Source: Devosia sp. (GTDB lineage Bacteria > Pseudomonadota > Alphaproteobacteria > Rhizobiales > Devosiaceae). Taken from it: 44,321 bases of DNA. Under the pieces are notes generated by a model. The model did not search any database. It was not told the DNA's origin and saw only the letters and a list, made by a program, of their open reading frames with translations. A program made the position numbers and the translations under genes. Of this stretch, positions 1-8,383 are shown piece after piece. Each line of letters starts with the position of its first letter. Position 1 is the stretch's first letter. The stretch spans positions 1 to 44,321 of the forward strand of contig NZ_JAQGJV010000011.1 in the NCBI RefSeq assembly GCF_028290435.1, written 5' to 3'.

Positions 1-510
1 GCGATGATGGGTAATTTCCTCGACGAGGCCAATCACTGCGCTCAGGATCAGCATGATCAGCGTCAGGTCACCCAGCGCCCGCCGCACGCTGGGATTGAGT
101 GCCAGCATGATCAGACCGGCCGCGCCCGCCGCTATGTAGGTATCGACGACAAAGACCGACGAGCCGCTGTGGCCGAACGCAAACAGATAGACGACCAACA
201 GCAGCAGCAGGCCGCAAAAGCGCAAGAGCGCCTTGAACTTGCCGATATCGTCGCCGGCCAGCACGAAGGGCCTTGTGAACAGCACCAGGGGCAGCAGCAA
301 GAGCACCGCATAGGTACCGAAATGCAGCTTTTCGTAGAACGAGCCGGCATCGATGGAGTAATCGACCACCAGGTCCAGCACTTGCGGCGACACGAAGAAC
401 CGCAGGCAGAAGGCGAATGCCGCGCACATCAGGAACAGCAGCGACACCGCATTGTGGCGGCGTGCGCTGGCGGACAGGGGTCGGTCGGGGCCGGCAGCGG
501 AGACGCTCAC
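1..510 (-). CDS. Polytopic membrane protein, possibly VpsF/O-antigen-ligase-like (partial)
   Basis: An open minus-strand frame runs from a GTG at 510 to the left edge of the window without a stop, so only the first 170 codons are present. The translated part has several hydrophobic stretches (for example LLFLMCAAFAFCLRFFV, then a leucine-rich run near residue 75 and another near residue 105) separated by short loops, which indicates an inner-membrane protein. The first segments and the loop SFYEKLHFGTY remind me of VpsF/O-antigen-ligase-like polysaccharide proteins, but that is recollection and not a shown motif. A weak AGGTG lies six bases before the GTG. A start further inside cannot be excluded. 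Confidence 0.55.
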   Translation of the reverse strand, partial: MSVSAAGPDRPLSASARRHNAVSLLFLMCAAFAFCLRFFVSPQVLDLVVDYSIDAGSFYEKLHFGTYAVLLLLPLVLFTRPFVLAGDDIGKFKALLRFCGLLLLLVVYLFAFGHSGSSVFVVDTYIAAGAAGLIMLALNPSVRRALGDLTLIMLILSAVIGLVEEITHHR

Positions 511-551
511 GATACACCTGGACGGGTTGGCATTGACCCCAGCATAAACCA

Positions 552-576
552 AGAGCGGCCCTTGCGGGGCCGCTCT
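552..576 (-). terminator. Stem-loop terminator after the sialidase-like gene
   Basis: A perfect 10-bp inverted repeat (AGAGCGGCCC, loop TTGCG, GGGCCGCTCT) lies about 50 bases past the stop of the leftward catabolic operon. On the minus strand it is followed by TTGGTTT, a modest T-rich tail. It probably ends the operon that starts at 4463 and insulates the membrane-protein gene beyond it. Confidence 0.6.
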
Positions 577-624
577 CAAGACTTGGCGTTAATGCCGCTC
601 CAACGGAGCGCGAGACGACATCGT

Positions 625-1791
625 CTACGGCGCCAGACGCACATATCTGATGGCGCGACGGAAATAGGTGAACGCGATGTGCAGCGTGCCGTCCGGTCCC
701 TCGATGATCGACGGGTAGGAGAATTCGCGGTTCAGGCCGTCCTTGGAATTGTTGGTCAGGCAGTAGCCGTCGCCGGTTTCCAGATCCAGGCGATCGGTAA
801 AGGTCATGCCGTCATCGCTGGAGAAGGCCAGGCTCAGCGGCGCGCGGGGGACGCCCCAGATGGCCTTGCGCTCGGTCGAGGCCGAGGCAAGAGGCGCGGC
901 CTCCGGCTCCTCGCCGTCGATCTCGTCGTAAAGCGAAAGGCGGCGGTCCGATGAGGTGGCGGCGCTGGAGTGATTGTAGACGATGGCGATCCCGCCGGAG
1001 CGCAGCTTGACCGCCTGCACCGAGGAATTGTTGTTGGGCAGATTGGTCGGCAGCGGCGCCGACCAGTTCCGCCCGCCATCGAGCGAGACGCTGCGCAGCA
1101 CGTATTCGGCAAAGCGATGGCGATAGAAAGCCGCCATTTCGCCACCCGCCAGCGGCACGATATTCATGTGCACCGCGCCGATGCTGTCGGGCACGTCGTG
1201 CATGCTCCAGCTGGCGCCGCCATTGGCGCTGATCAGCACCGAGGCGAAGTCGGCATCGCCGGTCCAGCGCTGGCCCGCAATCTTGATGCAGCGGAACAGC
1301 GGCAGCAGCCACTCGCCGCGCTTGTTGATGATGATCGGCTGGCGCACGAAGGTGCCGGGCACGTCGCACAGCGTATCGACCGGGCCGAAGGTCTTGCCGC
1401 CATCGACGGAGATGCGGCGCTTGACCACCGAGCCATCCTGGTTGCCCGAGGTCTGCGAGGTATAGAGCAGCCATACCTTGCCATCGGGCGCCACGAACAG
1501 CAGCGGGTTCTGTTCGGATTTGGCGGCATCGTCCGAAAGCTGTTCGGCCGCCGACCAGGTGTCGCTGCCCGGCGCGAGGCGCGACAGGTAGACCGAGATA
1601 TCGCCCATGCCCTCCATGGTGCCGCCGAACCAGACGCAGGTCAGCGTGCCATCGGGCAGATAGGCCAGATTGGCCGCATGGTTCTGCACCGTGGCGCAGG
1701 GCAAGAAGGCGTCGGCGCGATCGGCATCGACCGGCCGCACCACGCCATCCATCAGCGCTGCGATCTGCTCGGGCAGCAGGGCCTCAGCCAT
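625..1791 (-). CDS. BNR/Asp-box beta-propeller protein, sialidase-like
   Basis: The 388-residue protein carries four recognisable Asp-box turns (SVDGGKTF, SANGGASW, SLDGGRNW, SSDDGMTF), and its start (LTCVWFGGTMEG) matches the opening of the BNR_2 sialidase-like fold. It should form a six-bladed beta-propeller. No signal peptide is visible, so it should act in the cytoplasm on an imported compound. The ATG at 1791 overlaps the stop of the upstream aldolase gene by eight bases, which implies translational coupling; it is the last gene of the leftward operon. Sialidase activity is not established: no NanE/NanK-type genes are nearby. It could be another glycosidase, a lyase or a lactonase-like propeller. 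Confidence 0.8.
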   Translation of the reverse strand: MAEALLPEQIAALMDGVVRPVDADRADAFLPCATVQNHAANLAYLPDGTLTCVWFGGTMEGMGDISVYLSRLAPGSDTWSAAEQLSDDAAKSEQNPLLFVAPDGKVWLLYTSQTSGNQDGSVVKRRISVDGGKTFGPVDTLCDVPGTFVRQPIIINKRGEWLLPLFRCIKIAGQRWTGDADFASVLISANGGASWSMHDVPDSIGAVHMNIVPLAGGEMAAFYRHRFAEYVLRSVSLDGGRNWSAPLPTNLPNNNSSVQAVKLRSGGIAIVYNHSSAATSSDRRLSLYDEIDGEEPEAAPLASASTERKAIWGVPRAPLSLAFSSDDGMTFTDRLDLETGDGYCLTNNSKDGLNREFSYPSIIEGPDGTLHIAFTYFRRAIRYVRLAP

Positions 1792-2701
1792 GGATCGCCT
1801 CAAGCGCGGCGAACTTGGCAGCGAGATCGGCCAGCTTGGCTTCGTCCAGCGCCAGCATCGGCGCGCGGACGCGCGACCAGCTCGGGATTTTCGACTGCAG
1901 GCCGACCATGGCCTTGATCGCCGGGATCTGGGTGTAGTCGTTCGACAGCGTGCGATAGGCCATGATGCGGGCCTGTGCGGTTTCGACTTCGGCGGCCTTG
2001 CTGGCATCGGCGCAATGCTCGAACACGGTGCGCAGCGACCGCGCCACCAGATTCGACGTCGCGGTGATGCACCCAGCCCCGCCGGCCTTGATCAGCGGCA
2101 ACAGCAGCGGATCGGCCCCCGCCAGCACTGAAAACCCCGGGAACGCCGAGACCATGGCCTGCATATTGTCGAACTGCCCCGCCGAATCCTTGATACCGAC
2201 GATGGTGTTCGGGAACGCCTTGATCAGCTTCTCGATCAGCCCGAGCGTCAGCGGCACGCCGGACATCTGGGGAATGTGATAGAGGATGACCTTGAGCCGA
2301 TCGTCCTTCACGCCCTCGATGATCTGCGCATAGGCCGCGAACAAGCCCTCATCGGTGACACCCTTATAATAGAACGGCGGCAGCATGACGACCTTGGTCA
2401 CGCCCAGCGACAGCGCATGGCGCGTCAACTCGATCGTATCGGGCACCGATGCTAGCCCGGTGCCAGGCATCAACTGATCGGCGGTGAGGCCGGATTTCAG
2501 CGCGCTTTCGAGGATCGTCTTGCGCTCGCCAATCGAGAACGAATTGGCCTCGCCAGTGGTCCCCAGCAGCGCGATACCGTGGCAACCGTCCGCGATCAGG
2601 TGTTTGCAGTGCGCGGCGAACAGCCCAAGATCGGGAGAGTAATCGGCGTTCAGCGGGGTCGCGGCGGCGCTATAGACGCCGGTGATGGCAAACTGGCTCA
2701 T
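1784..2701 (-). CDS. DapA/NanA-family class I aldolase or synthase
   Basis: This 305-residue protein is a typical DHDPS/N-acetylneuraminate lyase family TIM barrel. GTTGE is at residues 47-51, the catalytic Tyr is Y141 in YHIP and the Schiff-base lysine is K171 in GIKDS. The family condenses or splits pyruvate with an aldehyde. In a catabolic operon it most likely cleaves a 2-keto-3-deoxy sugar acid to pyruvate rather than making lysine. The ATG at 2701 overlaps the pdxA-like stop (ATGA). The SGVPLT stretch after YHIP resembles NanA, whereas KDSAG is closer to DHDPS/KDG aldolase, so the substrate cannot be read from the sequence. Confidence 0.87.
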   Translation of the reverse strand: MSQFAITGVYSAAATPLNADYSPDLGLFAAHCKHLIADGCHGIALLGTTGEANSFSIGERKTILESALKSGLTADQLMPGTGLASVPDTIELTRHALSLGVTKVVMLPPFYYKGVTDEGLFAAYAQIIEGVKDDRLKVILYHIPQMSGVPLTLGLIEKLIKAFPNTIVGIKDSAGQFDNMQAMVSAFPGFSVLAGADPLLLPLIKAGGAGCITATSNLVARSLRTVFEHCADASKAAEVETAQARIMAYRTLSNDYTQIPAIKAMVGLQSKIPSWSRVRAPMLALDEAKLADLAAKFAALEAIHG

Positions 2702-3702
2702 TGGGCGGCTTCCTGAATAGTGATCCTCGGCGTACCCGCTAGCTTGCGCGCATAGGCGATGGCGGCGTTCATGTTGACGTGGTTGGCCTTGCCGGTGCCG
2801 GCAATGTCGAAGGCGGTGCCATGATCGACCGAGGTGCGATCGATCGGCAGGCCGAGCGAGACGTTGACGGTGGTATCGAAGCCGACCAGCTTCATGGGGA
2901 TATGGCCCTGGTCGTGATATTGCGCCACGACGAGGTCGAACACGCCCGAATAGCAGCGGTAAAACACGGTATCGGGGGAGATCGGGCCCATGGCATTGAT
3001 GCCCTCTGCCCGCGCCAGTTCCACCGCCGGGGCGATATTGTCCTCGTCCTCGGTGCCGAACAGGCCATGTTCGCCGCAATGCGGATTGATGCCGGCCACC
3101 GCAATGCGGGGGTTCTCAACGCCGATGCGGCGGAAGTGATTGTAACCGGCCCGGATCGTCTCTAGCACACGGGCCGTCGTCGCCCGCCCGATCGCGTCCT
3201 TGAGCGACACATGCGTCGACACATGGATGACCGACATGCGCGTATCCGCCAGCAGCATGAACGAGGAGCGCGACCCAGTCAGCGCCGCCAACATGCCGGT
3301 ATGGCCGTCATAATGGTGTCCGGCGGAGTTCAGCGCTTCCTTGTTGATCGGCGCCGTGACGATGCAGCCGATCTCGTTGCTCTGCGAGCTTTTCACCGCA
3401 CTGGCGATATAACGGAACGACGCATCGCCCGCCCGTGGATCGAGCTTGCCGATTTCAATGCCGCCCGGGGTCGGCGAATGATCGACGCTGATCGCGCCGT
3501 CGGTGGGATTGCGCTCTTCGCTGAACCGAATGTCCGCACCCACGAAGCCGGCGGCCGCGCGCATCATATCGATATCGCCATAAACGCGGGTCAGCAGGCG
3601 CTGCTCCACCGGCATTTCGGCCAGCGCCTTGGCGATGATTTCGGGACCCACGCCCGCGGGGTCGCCCATGGTGATGCCGACTGTCTTGCTGATCTCGCTC
3701 AT
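2698..3702 (-). CDS. PdxA2-like 4-phospho-threonate/erythronate dehydrogenase
   Basis: The 334-residue protein has the PdxA hallmarks GDPAGVGPE near the N-terminus and the metal-binding histidine segments [16 protein letters not shown] and YHDQGH, followed by the [10 protein letters not shown] nucleotide loop. PdxA itself oxidises 4-phosphohydroxy-threonine in vitamin B6 synthesis. The PdxA2 branch oxidises 4-phospho-D-threonate or 4-phospho-erythronate, giving DHAP after decarboxylation. The second role fits here because a DUF1537 kinase, the usual partner of PdxA2, is encoded in the divergent operon at 10382. The gene overlaps both neighbours by ATGA junctions. Confidence 0.85.
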   Translation of the reverse strand: MSEISKTVGITMGDPAGVGPEIIAKALAEMPVEQRLLTRVYGDIDMMRAAAGFVGADIRFSEERNPTDGAISVDHSPTPGGIEIGKLDPRAGDASFRYIASAVKSSQSNEIGCIVTAPINKEALNSAGHHYDGHTGMLAALTGSRSSFMLLADTRMSVIHVSTHVSLKDAIGRATTARVLETIRAGYNHFRRIGVENPRIAVAGINPHCGEHGLFGTEDEDNIAPAVELARAEGINAMGPISPDTVFYRCYSGVFDLVVAQYHDQGHIPMKLVGFDTTVNVSLGLPIDRTSVDHGTAFDIAGTGKANHVNMNAAIAYARKLAGTPRITIQEAAQ

Positions 3703-4463
3703 GGCATCAATTGTCCGCCGTTGACTTCAATAATCTGACCGGTGATGTAGCCGCTCATCGCCGCGCTGGCGAGAAACTCATAGGCACCAACGCAATCTTC
3801 AGGCGTACCCAGCCGGCCCATCGGAATGCCTTTTCGCGACTCTTCGAGCTGCGCCGCTGTCGAGGCGCGCTCGTGGAATGGCGTGGTAATCACCCCCGGC
3901 GCCACGCCGTTGACGCGCACGCCCGATAGCGCCAATTCCTTGGCCAGCACGCGCGTGATGGTGCTGACAAAGCCCTTGGCCGAGCCATAAAGCCCTGCCC
4001 CGCCGCCGCCGCCAGTGCGCGCCGCGATCGAGGTGGTGTTGATGATGGCGCCATGGCCCTGCGCCTGCATGATCGCCGCCGCCCGGCGCGAGGCGAAGAA
4101 CACGCCCCCGATATTAAGTTCGATCACCTTGGCATATTGCTCGTCGGTGGCGTCCGCAATGGCGGTGCGGCCAAACATGGCGCCCGCATTGTTGATCAGG
4201 ATATCCAGCCCGCCGAGCAGTTCGACGGCATCGTCGATCACCTGCGCGGCAATCTTGGGATCAGCCACGTCGGCCTGCAACACGTCGATCAATCCGCCGC
4301 CCTGCCGTACTTCGTCGGCTACCGCATCGGCACCGGCCCGATTCTCGTTGCACACGATCACCAGCCGCACGCCGAGTTCGCCGAACCGCCGCGCGACCGC
4401 TGCGCCGATTCCCGAGCTTGCCCCGATGATCAGGCATCGTTTGCCATTCAGGTCCGTGCTCAC
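3699..4463 (-). CDS. SDR-family NAD(P)-dependent oxidoreductase
   Basis: A classical short-chain dehydrogenase of 254 residues. The cofactor loop GASSGIG is at 14-20, NNAG at 91-94, and the catalytic Ser145, Tyr159 and Lys163 (YGSAK) are in order; the C-terminus ([10 protein letters not shown]) is FabG-like. I place the start at the GTG at 4463 because AAGGAGG lies six bases upstream; the longer frame to 4553 has no such site and has non-family sequence. It is the first gene of the leftward operon and should oxidise or reduce a hydroxyl of the sugar acid. A glycine run (residues 151-155) precedes the active-site Tyr. Confidence 0.88.
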   Translation of the reverse strand: MSTDLNGKRCLIIGASSGIGAAVARRFGELGVRLVIVCNENRAGADAVADEVRQGGGLIDVLQADVADPKIAAQVIDDAVELLGGLDILINNAGAMFGRTAIADATDEQYAKVIELNIGGVFFASRRAAAIMQAQGHGAIINTTSIAARTGGGGGAGLYGSAKGFVSTITRVLAKELALSGVRVNGVAPGVITTPFHERASTAAQLEESRKGIPMGRLGTPEDCVGAYEFLASAAMSGYITGQIIEVNGGQLMP

Positions 4464-4722
4464 TGGCGCCTCCTTGTGTCTACCGCTGACCTGACAACTC
4501 CCCAAATCGCGCAAACTTGTCAAGTTGCCATTTGCGACAAGCGTCACCATCAATAGCCAGAAATGTCTATAATACGCTGAATATGCTGGATTTTTCTATG
4601 CATTGGCAATTTCACCGCTGAATCCTCATCGAAATTATGTTGACATCTTTACAATCCGGAGCAAATGTCCGCCATCGTCACGGCGCTCCAGTTTGCCTGC
4701 CTGCAAGCCCGGAGGAGGAACC
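4464..4722. promoter_or_regulatory. Divergent promoter region between the two catabolic operons
   Basis: This 259-base region is clearly more AT-rich than the flanking genes and must drive both operons. Visible elements are the palindrome at 4514-4526 (listed separately), a TATAAT at 4568-4573 without a good -35, and a TTGACA at 4640-4645 reading rightward whose -10 partner (AAATGT at 4663) is weak. I saw no other gene in it. Confidence 0.5.
4514..4526. promoter_or_regulatory. Candidate operator: AACTTG-T-CAAGTT palindrome
   Basis: A perfect 13-base inverted repeat sits about 50 bases upstream of the SDR start. Read leftward its centre is TTGACA (4523 to 4518), so it would cover a -35 box of the SDR operon. 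It is a good candidate for binding by the FadR-type regulator encoded at the end of the rightward operon. The -10 at the expected distance is poor, so the promoter assignment is weaker than the palindrome itself. Confidence 0.5.
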
Positions 4723-6399
4723 ATGATCGAGCTACAAGGGAGGACAGGGATGTCTCAAAAAGATACTGGCGCCAGCGTCGGCGCGGGCATGTCGCGTCGC
4801 GACGTGCTCAAATATAGCCTGGGCACCGCCATCGGCGTGGCGCTGGTTGGCATGAATGCGCAGATCGTCATGGCCCAGGGCGAGCAAGTGCTCAAGGTCG
4901 CGCATCCGGCATTCGATCAGGATTGGTCGCCCCTGCGTGGCGGTGGCCCGCCCTACCGCTGGAATTCGGCATGGCATGCCGCGCCGATGTATTTTGACCA
5001 GGCCGGCGAAATCCACCCCTATATCTGCGTCGCCTGGAACCCCAATGCCGACAACACCGAGTGGACCTTCATGGTCAACCCGGATGCGAAATTCTCTGAT
5101 GGCAGCCCGATCACCGCGGCCGACATCAAGGGCTCTTGGGAACTGTCGGCCATGCCGGCTTCCAAGAACCAGCGTATCTCCCAGGTTCTCGGCGGCGTCG
5201 TCGGCTATACCGACGTCACCGGCGGCACCGGCACTGAAATCTCCGGCATCACCGCGCCCGACGCCACCACCGTGGTCGTCAAGCTGGCCGAAGCCGATCC
5301 GATCTTCTTCATGCGCGTCGCCAACCATATCGCGCCCATCGTCAAGGTTGCCCAGGCGCGCGGCGCCGATGGCGCCGAGGTGCAGGACTGGTACATGCCG
5401 CAGAACGGCGTCGTCGTCTCCGGCCCGTTCAAGCCCACCTCGATCGATCTGGATGCCGGCAAGCTGGTGTTCGAGGTCAACGAGAACTTCTTCCTCGCCA
5501 AGCCGAAGCTGAGCCGCATCGAGATCACCTCGGTGGAAGACAACGTGACTGCGACGCAGTTGCTGAAGTCGGGCGAATTCAACGCCCATACCGAATTGGT
5601 GACCTCCACCATCGTGGCCGATCTCGGCAAGGAATTTGCCGATGGTCCGCTGATCCCCACCAGCCAGCATTTCTGGTTCAATGCCAGCCGTGCGCCGATG
5701 GACGATCCCAAGGTGCGCCAGGCACTGATCATGGCCGTCAATCGCGACGACCTGTTCAAGGCCTCGTTCCCCGATGGTCCGCACGTCAAGGCCGACCAGA
5801 TTCTCAACTCCGTCCCTGGCGCTGAAGACTCTGGTTTCGTGCCCTTCCCCTACGATCCGGAAGCCGCCAAGAAGCTGCTCGCCGAATCCACCTATGGTGG
5901 CCCCGAGCGCCTGCCCAAGCTGCTGTTCGTCGGTATTTCCGGCCCGGCTATCGAAGCGGCCGCGCAGTTCATCGCCGAACAGTGGCGCCAGAACCTCGGC
6001 ATCACAGCCGTGGATATGAAGCCACAGCAGGACGCCTATGCTGGACCCGACCAGAACGCCGTGCAGATCTTCCGTGACGACGTCGGCACCCGTGTTCCCG
6101 ATGCGGCCAGCTATCTGCTGGGCTCCATCGCTTCGACCTCGGGCAATGCCCAGGGCAAGCTCGGTAATTACAAGAACGACGCGATCGACGCCCTGCTCGC
6201 CGAAGCTTCGGCCCTGCCTGCCAATGATCCGGCACGCGTGACCAAGGCGCAGGACGCACAGAAGCTGTTCCACGACGACTACATGTTCATCCCGTGGTAT
6301 TCGCAGACCATGTCGCGTTGGGCCAATGCCAACGTCGCCGGCATGGAAAAGAACCTCGATTGGCAAGTCGTTGCCCCTTGGGACATTTCCATCAGCTAA
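4723..6399 (+). CDS. ABC transporter substrate-binding protein, peptide/oligosaccharide type (SBP_bac_5)
   Basis: The protein is 558 residues from the ATG at 4723 (AGGAGG four bases upstream) or 549 from the ATG at 4750 (GGGAGG six bases upstream); either start is plausible. The N-terminus has a twin-arginine signal (MSRRDVLK) followed by a hydrophobic core and AQG, so export is probably by Tat. The rest is a DppA/OppA-type cluster C binding protein (for example TEWTFMVNPDAKFSDGSPITAADIKGS spread over the usual SBP_bac_5 block). Cluster C proteins bind peptides but also oligosaccharides, opines and sialic acid. With sugar-acid enzymes on both sides, a glycan-derived ligand is more likely than a peptide. 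Confidence 0.9.
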   Translation: MIELQGRTGMSQKDTGASVGAGMSRRDVLKYSLGTAIGVALVGMNAQIVMAQGEQVLKVAHPAFDQDWSPLRGGGPPYRWNSAWHAAPMYFDQAGEIHPYICVAWNPNADNTEWTFMVNPDAKFSDGSPITAADIKGSWELSAMPASKNQRISQVLGGVVGYTDVTGGTGTEISGITAPDATTVVVKLAEADPIFFMRVANHIAPIVKVAQARGADGAEVQDWYMPQNGVVVSGPFKPTSIDLDAGKLVFEVNENFFLAKPKLSRIEITSVEDNVTATQLLKSGEFNAHTELVTSTIVADLGKEFADGPLIPTSQHFWFNASRAPMDDPKVRQALIMAVNRDDLFKASFPDGPHVKADQILNSVPGAEDSGFVPFPYDPEAAKKLLAESTYGGPERLPKLLFVGISGPAIEAAAQFIAEQWRQNLGITAVDMKPQQDAYAGPDQNAVQIFRDDVGTRVPDAASYLLGSIASTSGNAQGKLGNYKNDAIDALLAEASALPANDPARVTKAQDAQKLFHDDYMFIPWYSQTMSRWANANVAGMEKNLDWQVVAPWDISIS

Positions 6400-6416
6400 G
6401 CCTAAACTTGCTCTCG

Positions 6417-6444
6417 CCCGCCCTGCATTTTGGTGCAGGGCGGG
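6417..6444 (+). terminator. Stem-loop between binding protein and permease genes
   Basis: A perfect 11-bp inverted repeat (CCCGCCCTGCA, loop TTTTGG, TGCAGGGCGGG) begins 18 bases after the binding-protein stop. No T-tract follows, so it is more likely a 3'-end stabiliser or partial attenuator than a full terminator. Such elements keep binding-protein mRNA in excess over permease mRNA. Confidence 0.6.
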
Positions 6445-6468
6445 ACATTCTCACTGCGGGAGGCCGCC

Positions 6469-7425
6469 ATGCTGCGCTATATAGCGTCACGTTTCCTGCT
6501 CTGGATTCCGTCCGTCATCCTGGTCATGCTCGGCGTCTATGCGCTCGCATTCTATGGCGCGGGCGACCCCATCAAGCTGATCTTCCTGCGCGCGCCCGGC
6601 GACGTGGCCTATGATCCGGTGCGTATCGAGGCCATCCGCGAAACCGCGGGCCTCAACCGTCCGTTCATCGAACAGTTCATCAGCTATCTGCTCAATCTCG
6701 CGCATGGCAATTTCGGCAATTCGCTGAGCTCGGGCCGCTCGGTCTGGGCCATCATTTCCGCCGCCGCGCCGGTGTCGATGAGCCTGGGCCTCTGCGCCAT
6801 CGTGCTGACCGCCGTGGTCGCCATCCCGCTCGGCATGATCGCGGCCCTCAACCAGAATACCCGCATCGATTACACCATCCTGGGCTCCGCACTGTTCCTT
6901 TGGGCCATCCCGCCTTATGTGGCCGGCCCGCTCCTGATGGTGGGCCTGCTGGTACTGCTCCCCAATGTCCCGGTGCCCTATGGCTGGGGCGGCATTTTCG
7001 ATGCGCGCATCATCCTGCCGCTGATCGTGCTGTCGTTCCAGCCGATCGCCTTGATTGTGCGCCAGACCCGTGCCGCCGTCATTGAGGTGCTGTCCGAGGA
7101 TTTCGTGCGCACCGCCCGCGCCAAGGGCGTGCCCGAGACCATCGTGGCCATCAAGCACATCCTGCGCCCGGTGCTGACGCCCGTCGTCACCCAACTTGGC
7201 CTCATCATGATCACCATCGTCAACGGCGCCATTTTCGTCGAACTGGTGTTCGGCCTGCCGGGCCTTGGCCGGCTGACCGTTTCGGCGCTGACCGACAGCG
7301 ACTACCCCGTCATTCTCGCCATTACCCTGATCGGCTCGTTCCTCGTGATGCTGTCGAACCTCCTGGTGGACGTGCTCTATCCGCTGCTGGACCCGCGCGC
7401 TGCCGACACCATGAAGAGCCGCTGA
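6469..7425 (+). CDS. ABC transporter permease, DppB-like
   Basis: The 318-residue protein has an N-terminal membrane segment (RFLLWIPSVILVMLGVYAL), a long periplasmic loop and five more helices. The cytoplasmic coupling loop DFVRTARAKG is the EAA-like motif of the BPD_transp_1 family. The start at 6469 is chosen because CGGGAGG lies just upstream and the following MLRYIASRF is the usual family N-terminus. It should pair with the DppC-like protein next door to form the membrane channel for the 4723 binding protein. Confidence 0.92.
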   Translation: MLRYIASRFLLWIPSVILVMLGVYALAFYGAGDPIKLIFLRAPGDVAYDPVRIEAIRETAGLNRPFIEQFISYLLNLAHGNFGNSLSSGRSVWAIISAAAPVSMSLGLCAIVLTAVVAIPLGMIAALNQNTRIDYTILGSALFLWAIPPYVAGPLLMVGLLVLLPNVPVPYGWGGIFDARIILPLIVLSFQPIALIVRQTRAAVIEVLSEDFVRTARAKGVPETIVAIKHILRPVLTPVVTQLGLIMITIVNGAIFVELVFGLPGLGRLTVSALTDSDYPVILAITLIGSFLVMLSNLLVDVLYPLLDPRAADTMKSR

Positions 7426-7426
7426 C

Positions 7427-8383
7427 ATGGCCACCATCCCAATGACTCCCGCCGAACTCGACGAGCCCAAGACCAGCCTGTGGCGCGATGCCTGGTATCG
7501 CCTGGTGCGCAACAAGCTGGCCATCTTCGGCCTGTTCGTCATCGTCGTGCTGGCCTTCGCGGCCGCCTTCGGCCCATATCTGACGCCCTACGACTTCCTC
7601 AGCCAGGACCTCAACGCCCGCAACGCCTCGCCCTCGCTGGCGCACCTGTTCGGCACCGACGATCTGGGCCGTGACGTGTTCAGCCGCGTCATCTATGGCA
7701 CCCGCACCGCCTTCGTGGTGGCCATCGTGGTCACCGCCATTGCGGTGACCATCGGTGTCGCGCTCGGCGCCATGGCGGGCTTTTTCGGCGGCTGGTTCGA
7801 TCGCATCATCATGTGGTTGACCGACGTCACCATGTCGGTTCCCAACCTGCTGCTGGTCGTGGTCATCAACGCTTCGCTCAAGGCCCCGCTCGCCGGCTGG
7901 ATGGAAGCGCAGTATCTTGCCACGCTGAACCCGTTCTTCCGCGAGACCATCTGGGTCGACTTCATCCTGGTGTTCGGCTCGATGGCGCTGATTTCCTGGC
8001 CGCCCTATGCACGTCTGGTCCGCGCCCAGGTGCTCTCCATCCGCAGCCGCCCCTATATCACCGCCGCCCGCGCGCTGGGCCTCACCACCCGCATCATCCT
8101 GCTGCGCTATGTGGTGCCCAATGCCGTCGGCCCCTTGATCGTCTCGGTCAGCGCCGGCCTCGGCACCGCCATGGTGCTGGAAAGCGCCTTCAGCTTCCTC
8201 GGCGTCGGTGTCAATCCGCCCACGCCAAGCTGGGGCAACATGATTTCCGATGGCCTGCGCGTGTGGCAGCATTATCCGCATCTGCTGGCTGCGCCTGCCG
8301 CTGTGCTGGGCCTCGCCACCGTGGGCTTCAGCTTCCTCGGCGACGGCCTCAACGATGCCCTCAATCCGCGAGGCAGCAAATGA
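7427..8383 (+). CDS. ABC transporter permease, DppC-like
   Basis: This 318-residue permease begins one base after the previous stop. It has the OppC_N-type start (WRDAWYRLVRNKLAIFGL), the family signature HLFGTDDLGRDVFSRVIYGTR and the coupling loop YITAARALGL. Six membrane segments are visible. A long hydrophilic-to-hydrophobic insertion (residues about 150-185) between helices is larger than in Escherichia coli DppC, which suggests adaptation to a non-dipeptide ligand; that is inference. Confidence 0.92.
   Translation: MATIPMTPAELDEPKTSLWRDAWYRLVRNKLAIFGLFVIVVLAFAAAFGPYLTPYDFLSQDLNARNASPSLAHLFGTDDLGRDVFSRVIYGTRTAFVVAIVVTAIAVTIGVALGAMAGFFGGWFDRIIMWLTDVTMSVPNLLLVVVINASLKAPLAGWMEAQYLATLNPFFRETIWVDFILVFGSMALISWPPYARLVRAQVLSIRSRPYITAARALGLTTRIILLRYVVPNAVGPLIVSVSAGLGTAMVLESAFSFLGVGVNPPTPSWGNMISDGLRVWQHYPHLLAAPAAVLGLATVGFSFLGDGLNDALNPRGSK

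Noticed and set aside
2698..3702. Vitamin B6 biosynthesis role for the PdxA-like gene
   Set aside because: It is embedded in a catabolic operon and linked to a DUF1537 kinase; no other pdx gene, and none of the neighbours ksgA or surA typical of true pdxA, are present.
625..4463. Sialic acid catabolism (nan-like) as the function of the first locus
   Set aside because: A sialidase-like protein, a DapA-family enzyme and a peptide-type importer could suggest it, but NanE, NanK, NagA and NagB are absent, and the kinase and PdxA2 genes point to C4 acid sugars.
4732..6366. Long open frame antisense to the binding-protein gene
   Set aside because: It lies entirely opposite a convincing Tat-exported binding protein; its protein has no recognisable domain and a composition typical of shadows in high-GC DNA.
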